The notes under the pieces were generated by a model. That model had not been told where the DNA came from and did no database searches. It saw nothing but the letters and a program-made list of their open reading frames with translations. From Pirellulales bacterium (GTDB lineage: Bacteria > Planctomycetota > Planctomycetia > Pirellulales > JAICIG01), in assembly GCA_025924495.1 (NCBI GenBank), contig JAICIG010000271.1, forward strand, positions 1-11,104: a stretch of DNA of 11,104 nt. Reading direction: 5' to 3'. The translations under genes and the position numbers were made by a program. Positions 5,966-11,104 of this stretch are shown piece after piece. Every line of letters starts with the position of its first letter. The first letter of the stretch is position 1.

Positions 5966-7462
5966 ATGAGTCTTGCTGTCACGTGCATGAATTGCGGCCG
6001 GTCATATAACCTGAATGAAAGATACGCCGGGCAAACAGTGCGATGCCGCGACTGCGGAGCTCCGGTCCAAGTTCCCACTCCGCTTTCGGCGCATCCCACC
6101 GTCCCGAGAATTGAAGATTTGCTAGACGATGCGTCGGCCGTCGAGCCCGCTGCCCGGCAACCCGCCGGTGCATTGCAAGGCGTTCAAGGCTTTAAGTCCA
6201 ATCAGCGTCGGCGGGGCAGGAACCCGAACGCGGTTCTATTGTGGATCGTGGGCGCGCTGGGGGCCGTTCTTATCGGTGGCGTCACCGCAGCCGTCTTGAT
6301 AGGGTGGGCGGGCCGACGCACGAGAGAAGCAGAGCTTGCTGTCGCTGCATCCAGTCCGGCCGCCTCCAACGCGCCGATCGCCAACTCGCCGATCGCCAGC
6401 GCGCCGGCGCCCGAGGTTATTCCGAACGGGCCGATTCCTCCCGCTGCAAAACCGGACCTTGAAAATCAACAGGAGAAAGTGGAATCGCTGCTGAAGGATA
6501 TCGTGGATGTTTCGAATCGCCTCCTACCCGTCCTGCAGTCGATCAAAGACGTTCCCTCGGCGGAGTCCGCCCTGCCTCAATTGCGCCAAATCTCTTCCGA
6601 GCGAGTGGATCTGCAAGCGCGTTTGAACGAATTCCGAGGCTTCACTCCCCAAGGCGGCAAGGCAGCCGAGTACGAACGCACGCTGAAAGCATCGTTGGAA
6701 CGCGTGGTGTCGGAGCAAAATCGCATCAAGTTAATCCCCGGCATCGCAGGCGTGCTGCCGCAGCTCTCGCGGGCGTTGACGCCGCGCGGCGTCGCGGGGC
6801 TCGTCCCGGATAAGCCGGATCCAACGTACGCGAAATCAAGGAACAATATGCTGGAAATCTTCCTGGCAAACAGCAACTACAACACGGACAACCAAACGTT
6901 TGCGTCTTCAAGTTACGGCACGGACCATCAACCGCTTCTAAGCTGGAGAGTTCACCTGCTGCCCTATCTTGAATACCGCGTCGATGGGCAGCCGATTCAG
7001 CGCTTCGGGGACTTGTATCAAGAGTTTCATTTAGACGAACCGTGGGACAGTGAACACAATCGTGGTCTGATTCTCAGAATGCCGCCAGTCTATGCAAATC
7101 CGGATTTGGATCCGGCGATCATCGAAGCGGGCATGACCAATTACTTGCAGCCGACCGGGGATTTTGCCTTGTTCGGCCAGAGTCCGCCGCCCCGGCCGCT
7201 CCTGATAAAAGATGGGCCGACTTCCACGATTATGCTCGTCGAGAGCAATGCGGATCGAGCTGTGATCTGGACCAAACCCGACGATTTCGAAGTCGATCCC
7301 AACTCGCCATTCAACGGCTTAGGCCAGTTCAGATCGACCGGGTTCTTGGCGCAATTCGCCGACGGGCATGTGGCCTTCATTCCCAATTCCTACAGCCCAG
7401 AGGTGTTGGCCAATTGGTTCAATCCTCGTGACGGCAAACGGACGCCCGAATCGCCGCGATAG
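5966..7462 (+). CDS. Membrane-anchored zinc-ribbon protein with DUF1559-like (H-X9-DG) C-terminal domain
   Basis: A 498-residue protein starting at ATG 5966 with no obvious Shine-Dalgarno. Residues 7-31 form a zinc ribbon with two CxxC pairs (C7/C10 and C27/C30, CMNCGRSYNL and CRDCG). One membrane segment spans about 89-115 after a basic RRRGR stretch, suggesting the ribbon is cytoplasmic and the rest outside. An Ala/Pro/Ser linker (SNAPIANSPIASAPAPE) leads to a charged helical, possibly coiled-coil region (about 166-260). The C-terminal part matches DUF1559: SWRVHLLPYLE from 326, FHLDEPWDSEHN from about 353, then TNYLQPTG, IMLVES and FADGHVAFI (464-472). Typical DUF1559 proteins begin with a prepilin-like signal (GFTLIELLVV); that is absent here. 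Role unknown; a sensor or scaffold linking the cytoplasm to the cell exterior is inference. Confidence 0.85.
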   Translation: MSLAVTCMNCGRSYNLNERYAGQTVRCRDCGAPVQVPTPLSAHPTVPRIEDLLDDASAVEPAARQPAGALQGVQGFKSNQRRRGRNPNAVLLWIVGALGAVLIGGVTAAVLIGWAGRRTREAELAVAASSPAASNAPIANSPIASAPAPEVIPNGPIPPAAKPDLENQQEKVESLLKDIVDVSNRLLPVLQSIKDVPSAESALPQLRQISSERVDLQARLNEFRGFTPQGGKAAEYERTLKASLERVVSEQNRIKLIPGIAGVLPQLSRALTPRGVAGLVPDKPDPTYAKSRNNMLEIFLANSNYNTDNQTFASSSYGTDHQPLLSWRVHLLPYLEYRVDGQPIQRFGDLYQEFHLDEPWDSEHNRGLILRMPPVYANPDLDPAIIEAGMTNYLQPTGDFALFGQSPPPRPLLIKDGPTSTIMLVESNADRAVIWTKPDDFEVDPNSPFNGLGQFRSTGFLAQFADGHVAFIPNSYSPEVLANWFNPRDGKRTPESPR

Positions 7463-7632
7463 CCCGCGGATTTCGGACTCCCTTCTTTTCCAGGTTGGCG
7501 ACGTGGGCCGGGGAACGTGCACATTGCAGTCGGCAATCGCTTGGCACGTGCTGCGAGCGAGGCGCGCTTAACAACCAGCGCGGCAAGCGTGGGTGCGTCG
7601 GCGTAAACTGGCGGATATCTTTCTTAGCAGGT

Positions 7633-7936
7633 AAATCCTCGGCGCAAATGGCGAGTTGATCAACCCGCGGCTGCATTTAACGATGCACACCTTCGTCGAG
7701 CAGCAACTCGCGGCCGACGAACCCGCGGGCATTGCCGAAATCGCCCGCCAGCTGGCCGAGCTGGACATATCGCAACACGAAATTCGCCACATCATCTCCT
7801 GCCCGCTTGCCGAACAACTCTGGATGATGCAAAGCAAAGGCGCCCAGTTCGAAGCATGCGGCTACCTCAAAGAACTCCGCGAGATCGTCGCCTCGCTGCG
7901 TTCGTAGCCAGTGTCGCTTTTCGTCCCCGCTAAAAG
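7633..7936 (+). repeat. Duplicated segment, copy 2 (truncated DUF1841 copy and 3' flank)
   Basis: This is the second copy of the segment at 5228-5531. Homology starts abruptly near AAATCCTCG (7633) and extends about 30 bp past the stop (GCCAGTGTCGCTT, then CCCCGCTAAAAG). The two stop regions differ instructively: CTGTGTTAG in copy 1 corresponds to CTGCGTTCGTAG here, so the frame runs one codon further. Sequence between the DUF1559-like stop (7462) and 7632 shows no gene or strong structure. Confidence 0.85.
7635..7907 (+). pseudogene. 5'-truncated second copy of the DUF1841-type gene
   Basis: Reading in frame from ATC 7635 gives ILGANGELINPRLHLTMHTF and onward to ...REIVASLRS, matching residues 30-118 of the intact copy with about 19 substitutions over 88 aligned positions. 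The preceding codon is a TAA stop (7632-7634), and the region coding for the first 29 residues, with HPEY, is missing or unrecognisable. Only a TTG (7656) or internal codons could start translation, and no Shine-Dalgarno is seen. However, the remaining frame has no stop, and HLTMH and AEQLWMMQ are kept, so a short functional product cannot be excluded. Confidence 0.7.
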
Positions 7937-8124
7937 AAGGTAGCGCAGTCTTTCGTAGCAGGCGAAGAAGCAAGTGGCCTCGCGCAACCTGGCCGCGTGT
8001 GCCGAGCAGCCAGGCGGTTTGTTTGCGTCCAGCATTTGCTGGAGATCATTACACAAAAAGTGGGTGCGCCTTTCAGATGGCTTTTAGCGAGCTTCCTCGG
8101 CGATTGCTTGACCGCGATGTCGAG

Positions 8125-8138
8125 CCGGCTAAAGCCGG
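8125..8138. repeat. Short palindromic repeat, copy A (CCGGCT-AA-AGCCGG)
   Basis: A perfect 6-bp stem with an AA centre. It shares architecture with 8173-8186 and differs at one stem position that changes on both sides (G-C here, A-T there). It is probably a small dispersed REP-like palindrome. Confidence 0.55.
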
Positions 8139-8172
8139 TAGATAAGACAAGGGGGATGGTGAACTGCTGACC

Positions 8173-8186
8173 CCAGCTAAAGCTGG
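8173..8186. repeat. Short palindromic repeat, copy B (CCAGCT-AA-AGCTGG)
   Basis: A perfect 6-bp stem with the same AA centre, 34 bp past copy A. The compensatory G-C to A-T change relative to copy A keeps the pairing. Confidence 0.55.
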
Positions 8187-8228
8187 CGGCAGGCGAGAAA
8201 GGAGATTTCAGGCGTCCTCCCATCCCTT

Positions 8229-8263
8229 GACGCCGCGACCGCACGTTGTGCGGCCGCGGCGTC
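8229..8263 (+). terminator. Long GC-rich hairpin upstream of the membrane-protein gene (possible terminator)
   Basis: GACGCCGCG-A-CCGCAC (8229-8244) pairs with GTGCGG-C-CGCGGCGTC (8248-8263): 15 pairs, one A/C mismatch and a 3-nt GTT loop. It is by far the most stable structure in 7908-8329. No T-run follows (TTCGCTATC on the + strand), so it may end transcription without a U tract or serve as a boundary or mRNA-protecting hairpin. It may also act on transcripts from the other strand, where CAAGGG follows. Confidence 0.45.
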
Positions 8264-8329
8264 TTCGCTATCGTCATGAGCGTTTTGTGTGGTCACCCGC
8301 ACCTCCGCGACGCTTGAGGGGCTCATTCT

Positions 8330-9280
8330 ATGCAGCGCGCTATTCGCTTGTCGGGCCTCGGCAACTGGCTGGTCTTTCTTCTGATGGCCGCTAGCTTTTG
8401 CATTTTCGCATTTTTTGTCCCGAACTTGTATTGCCGCTACCATTACTTTCTGAACGAAGGATTGATTTTGGGCGCGATTGCGGGGCAGTTCTCGTGGAGC
8501 GTGGCGTGGTGTGCGCTGGGGCCAGGACGCTGGCTCTTCAGGTATGTTGCGGTCGTCGCCTTGGGAATCGTCATCGCCGGCGCGTTGAGCACAGGCATCG
8601 AGTCGAAGCCCGAAACGGAGATGGAACGCAGGGAGGCGCAAAGAGACCGTGCTGCGGGGCAAGAGTTTTCGCGAAGCGAAAGGGTCCGCCGTAACGTATG
8701 GCAAGCCACATTGGCCCTCCCGTTATCGTTGTTAGTCTGCCAGCTTCCTATGGCGTGGAATCGCTCGTATCGAGGTTGGCGGATCGTGTTTCGCGGAACG
8801 GATTCGCCGTCGTCGGAAGCCGAGCTGCTCAAGTTCGGTCTTTCCGAGTTGCTCGCCGCCGCTGCGGGCGCGGCCATCGCCCTCGGATTTTGGCGTTTCA
8901 ACATGTCGGAGACGTCGAAAGGCTTCTATGGGCCCCAAGACGCCTTGGTCGCCACGTTCTTTTGCGTGTTCCTGTCCTTGATCGCCGGCTCGTTCCTGCT
9001 GCCCGTAACGTCGCTCATCTTGGGCGATCGACCAGCAGATGTCGCCCTGGCGGCGAATTTCATTTGCATCATCGGGCTTGCGATGGCGTTGGTTGTCGCG
9101 GCGATGGTGCTGCATTGGCCCGCGCGAACTATTGATTTAACGCCGCGGCTTTTCGTCTACCTGTGCGGCATCTTTACGTCGATGTCGACGGTTTTTTGGG
9201 TTGCGCGTGCGTGCGGCTATCAGCTCGTGCGAGGTCGGCCGCGCGGAATGGTGGAGCGCTCGCATCGCTCGCCAACATGA
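8330..9280 (+). CDS. Integral membrane protein of unknown function, about eight membrane segments
   Basis: A 316-residue hydrophobic protein I do not recognise. ATG 8330 is preceded by a purine-rich GAGGGG (8316-8321) 8 nt upstream. Likely membrane segments are at about 12-31, 43-62, 69-88, 124-143, 168-189, 204-231, 238-262 and 273-293. A strongly charged loop of about 32 residues (92-123, ESKPETEMERREAQRDRAAG) separates segments 3 and 4. The C-terminal tail is basic (RGRPRGMVERSHRS). No transporter signature, kinase or nucleotide-binding motif is visible. It stands alone: the neighbour upstream is 422 bp away, and the next gene has its own promoter 8 bp after this stop codon. Coding status is supported by length and by the regular pattern of hydrophobic segments. 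Confidence 0.75.
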   Translation: MQRAIRLSGLGNWLVFLLMAASFCIFAFFVPNLYCRYHYFLNEGLILGAIAGQFSWSVAWCALGPGRWLFRYVAVVALGIVIAGALSTGIESKPETEMERREAQRDRAAGQEFSRSERVRRNVWQATLALPLSLLVCQLPMAWNRSYRGWRIVFRGTDSPSSEAELLKFGLSELLAAAAGAAIALGFWRFNMSETSKGFYGPQDALVATFFCVFLSLIAGSFLLPVTSLILGDRPADVALAANFICIIGLAMALVVAAMVLHWPARTIDLTPRLFVYLCGIFTSMSTVFWVARACGYQLVRGRPRGMVERSHRSPT

Positions 9281-9287
9281 AAAATGA

Positions 9288-9315
9288 TTGACACTGAACG
9301 GTGTCCTGCTATATT
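9288..9315 (+). promoter_or_regulatory. Promoter of the sedolisin gene
   Basis: A perfect TTGACA -35 box (9288-9293) and TATATT -10 box (9310-9315, one mismatch) are spaced by 16 nt, so transcription should start near 9322. That would give a leader of about 235 nt before the ATG at 9558. This is the best promoter match in the window. It begins 8 bp after the stop of the membrane-protein gene. Confidence 0.65.
9290..9305. promoter_or_regulatory. Candidate operator inside the promoter (GACAC-N6-GTGTC)
   Basis: GACAC (9290-9294) and GTGTC (9301-9305) form a perfect 5-bp inverted repeat with a 6-nt centre. It overlaps the -35 box and fills most of the spacer. A dimeric repressor bound here would block RNA polymerase. 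The regulator is unknown and not visible in the window; 5-bp arms can also arise by chance. Confidence 0.35.
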
Positions 9316-9385
9316 TCCGTCGATTCTCAGGTGCGTCGGCGGGCAGATCAAGGAGCAGTTTTTCTCGCCGGTACAACCCTCGGTT

Positions 9386-9443
9386 GTGTCGTCGTCCCCT
9401 TATCGCGGCGCAAGTAGGTTTTTGCGCCCGGCGACACTTTTTT
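9386..9443 (+). terminator. Terminator-like structure in the sedolisin leader (possible attenuator)
   Basis: GTGTCGTCG (9386-9394) pairs with CGGCGACAC (9429-9437) through nine pairs, one a G-U wobble. On the 3' side this stacks directly on an inner 7-bp stem, GGCGCAA (9407-9413) with TTGCGCC (9422-9428), 8-nt loop; a 12-nt bulge lies on the 5' side. TTTTTT follows at once (9438-9443). An upstream hairpin ACAACC-CTC-GGTTGT (9373-9387) uses the first two bases of the outer stem, so the two may exclude each other. As it lies after the promoter and before the gene, it may attenuate transcription. It could instead simply terminate the upstream membrane-protein mRNA. Confidence 0.5.
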
Positions 9444-9544
9444 GCAAAGCGGCAGGCGGATGGACAGGATCCGAGCAGTGGGACATGAGGTATTAGTTCC
9501 GTAGCGACGCCCGCACATCCACTTCCGCGCACTTCCCAAGACCC

Positions 9545-9551
9545 AAGGAGG
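9545..9551 (+). promoter_or_regulatory. Strong Shine-Dalgarno of the sedolisin gene
   Basis: AAGGAGG lies 6 nt before ATG 9558 and is an almost complete match to the anti-Shine-Dalgarno. It fixes the start codon. It is the strongest site in the window; several other genes here have weak or no such site. Confidence 0.85.
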
Positions 9552-9557
9552 TTCGCG

Positions 9558-11104
9558 ATGTTGTTTCGACGTATTCGCAAGTCGCGCAGTGCTATTGGTC
9601 GGCGAAGGCTGACGCTAGAAAATCTCGAGACCCGGCAACTCTTGTCGGGGCTGCCAGTCACAAGCGGACTTGCCGGTGGCGCATTAGCGCCGCCTCGTTC
9701 TGCCCCGCACGAAACGTCTCCAAACGTGCGCGTGCTTGCCACGAATGTAAGCCCGTCCATCAATCTGGACTCGCCAAATGGGCCGTTTTCGCCCGCAGAC
9801 ATTCGGCATGCGTATGGGTTTGACTCGACAGTGTTGAATGGGGCGATCGCGGGAGATGGAACTGGGCAGACAATTGCAATTATTGATGCGTATAACGATC
9901 CGAATATCCAAAGCGACTTGGACACATTTGATCAGTCTTTTAGCATCAACGGCGGGTCGCAGTCCTTGTATCAGCAGTATGGCGCAGCGAGTAGCTTCTT
10001 CACGGTCCAGCAGCCGCAAGGAACTCCGCCCAATGCACCTCTAGGCGAGTGGGCTATGGAAGAAAGCCTGGATGTCGAGTGGATGCACGCCCTGGCGCCC
10101 AAGGCGCACATTCAGCTTTATGAAGCGCTGTCGAGCTCATTGACTGATCTGCTTAACGCGGTCGACTCTGCTCGATATACGACCGGCGTTTCCATCGTGT
10201 CTATGAGTTGGGGAGTTCAGGAGTTCTCCGGCGAGACAAGCGATGATTCTCATTTCACAACGCCTTCCGGGCCGCAGCAATACAACATTACGTTCCTGGC
10301 CGCGACCGGCGACGCAGGAGCGCCTGGCGAGTACCCGGCCTATTCGCCGAATGTTGTCGCGGTAGGCGGCACCAACTTGAGCATCGAGTCCGTTGCCGGA
10401 AACTATCTCGGCGAGAGCGGTTGGAGCGGAAGTGGCGGCGGCGTTAGCCAATATGAACCAGAGCCAAGTTTCCAATCGAGCGTTCAGAGTACAGGGAAAC
10501 GCACCATCCCCGACGTCTCTGCGAACGCCGGCAGCGGCGTGTTGATCTACGACTCCTATGACAACGGGACCGGGACGATGGAAAGCGTTGAAGGCACAAG
10601 CTTCTCTGTGTTGGTTTGGGGAGCGACAACGGCCATTGCCAATCAAGCTCGGACGAATCTGGGCTATGCTTCGATGGACGGGCAAACGCAAACCTTGCCG
10701 TCAATTTATCAAGTGCCCTCAAATCACCTCTACGACATCACTTCCGGCAGCAATGGCGCCTACTCTGCAGGACCAGGCTACGACGAAGTAACGGGACGCG
10801 GCACGCCGATGGCGAACTTAGTCGCCAATAACCTTGCGCCAAGGACAATGTCGCCGCAGTCGCTGCAGAGTTCGATACCTGCATCGCAGGTGGCCAGCTC
10901 CGGCAATCTCAACGAGCAGGACGTGTTTGTGGTAGGCAGCGACGGCCTGGTCCGCGAAGACAAGTACTTTTATGGAAGCGGCCAGGCGACGGGCCAATCC
11001 GTAATCGATCCGGTTACGAAGTTCAATGTCGGCACGAAGCTGACAGTCTATAACGACGGCACATCTCTCAATGTGTTTGCGGTGGGGCAGGACGGAAAGC
11101 TCAA
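9558..11104 (+). CDS. Sedolisin (S53) serine-carboxyl peptidase with LEPR-XLL-like N-terminus (3' truncated by window)
   Basis: 515 codons are open to the window edge. Residues 20-31 (LENLETRQLLSG) match the LEPR-XLL motif found at the start of large planctomycete surface or secreted proteins; a basic stretch precedes it. The S53 catalytic domain runs from about 76 to 425. The Glu/Asp pair fits E168 and D172 in WAMEESLDVEW, the oxyanion-hole Asp is D252 (FLAATGDAG), and the nucleophile is S348 in VEGTSFS. Calcium-site motifs follow at LYDITSGSNG (D393) and GPGYDEVTGRGTP (about 405-417). Sedolisins are subtilisin-fold endopeptidases that usually act at acidic pH. The usual propeptide of about 180 residues is not recognisable: the core starts soon after the LEPR-like motif. 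After the protease, DVFVVGSDGLV (455-465) and NVFAVGQDGKL (505-515) recur 50 residues apart, suggesting a beta-propeller or lectin-like tail continuing beyond the window. Confidence 0.9.
   Translation, partial: MLFRRIRKSRSAIGRRRLTLENLETRQLLSGLPVTSGLAGGALAPPRSAPHETSPNVRVLATNVSPSINLDSPNGPFSPADIRHAYGFDSTVLNGAIAGDGTGQTIAIIDAYNDPNIQSDLDTFDQSFSINGGSQSLYQQYGAASSFFTVQQPQGTPPNAPLGEWAMEESLDVEWMHALAPKAHIQLYEALSSSLTDLLNAVDSARYTTGVSIVSMSWGVQEFSGETSDDSHFTTPSGPQQYNITFLAATGDAGAPGEYPAYSPNVVAVGGTNLSIESVAGNYLGESGWSGSGGGVSQYEPEPSFQSSVQSTGKRTIPDVSANAGSGVLIYDSYDNGTGTMESVEGTSFSVLVWGATTAIANQARTNLGYASMDGQTQTLPSIYQVPSNHLYDITSGSNGAYSAGPGYDEVTGRGTPMANLVANNLAPRTMSPQSLQSSIPASQVASSGNLNEQDVFVVGSDGLVREDKYFYGSGQATGQSVIDPVTKFNVGTKLTVYNDGTSLNVFAVGQDGKL

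Larger units (their letters stand above)
7908..8329. other. 422-bp stretch with no supported gene
   Basis: It contains the end of the duplicated segment (to about 7936), two matched short palindromes (8125-8138, 8173-8186) and the long hairpin (8229-8263). Reading frames on both strands here are short, lack family motifs and run through the palindromes. No clear promoter was found for the gene at 8330. Confidence 0.6.

Noticed and set aside
7930..8277. 115-codon minus-strand frame upstream of the membrane-protein gene
   Set aside because: It reads through both short palindromes and the long hairpin, has no initiation signal and no recognisable motif.
8177..8704. 175-codon minus-strand frame overlapping the start of the membrane protein
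   Set aside because: The + strand frame shows a regular series of membrane segments; this one shows nothing recognisable.
9438..9466. Cyclic-di-GMP (GEMM) riboswitch suggested by GCAAAGC after the T-run
   Set aside because: Only a short fragment of the consensus is present and the surrounding stems do not fit the class.
9137..9925. 262-codon minus-strand frame across the protease promoter and start
   Set aside because: It crosses a strong promoter, Shine-Dalgarno and the LEPR-XLL/S53 coding start on the opposite strand, and has no motif.

Overview
This window most likely comes from a planctomycete, probably of the Pirellula/Rhodopirellula side. The grounds are the gene content: an adjacent DUF1549/DUF1553 cytochrome-type protein and DUF1501 protein, a DUF1559 (H-X9-DG-type) protein, a secreted protease opening with a LEPR-XLL-like motif, and GC-rich DNA full of small palindromic repeats between genes. 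This assignment rests on recognition of families, not on any search.

Layout, all genes on the + strand. Positions 1-81 are the last 26 codons of glyceraldehyde-3-phosphate dehydrogenase, followed by a strong intrinsic terminator (156-189). A sigma70-like promoter (305-334) precedes a two-gene unit: a large exported haem-binding protein (467-3307) and a twin-arginine DUF1501 protein (3369-4838), separated by a spacer with a 7-bp tandem repeat. A 165-bp REPIN-like inverted element (4925-5089) abuts the next gene, a small DUF1841-type protein (5142-5498). A 467-bp hairpin-rich gap leads to a membrane-anchored zinc-ribbon protein with a DUF1559-like C-terminal domain (5966-7462). After it comes a second, 5'-truncated copy of the DUF1841 gene (7635-7907); about 300 bp, including some 3' flank, is shared with the first copy, so this is a duplicated segment. 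A gene-free stretch with paired short palindromes and one long hairpin precedes an orphan protein with about eight membrane segments (8330-9280). The last gene (9558 to the window end, incomplete) is a sedolisin (S53) serine-carboxyl peptidase. It has a clear promoter, a possible operator, a long leader with a terminator-like structure, and a strong Shine-Dalgarno.

Functional reading. The DUF1549/DUF1553 and DUF1501 proteins are probably co-transcribed partners acting outside the cytoplasmic membrane; their substrate is unknown. The other genes look like separate units. I see no CRISPR array, phage, transposase, tRNA or rRNA. The most unusual features are the leader of the protease gene, the decayed DUF1841 duplicate, the REPIN-like element next to the intact copy, and the protease's apparent lack of the usual sedolisin propeptide. 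I found no convincing evidence for a wholly new multi-gene system.
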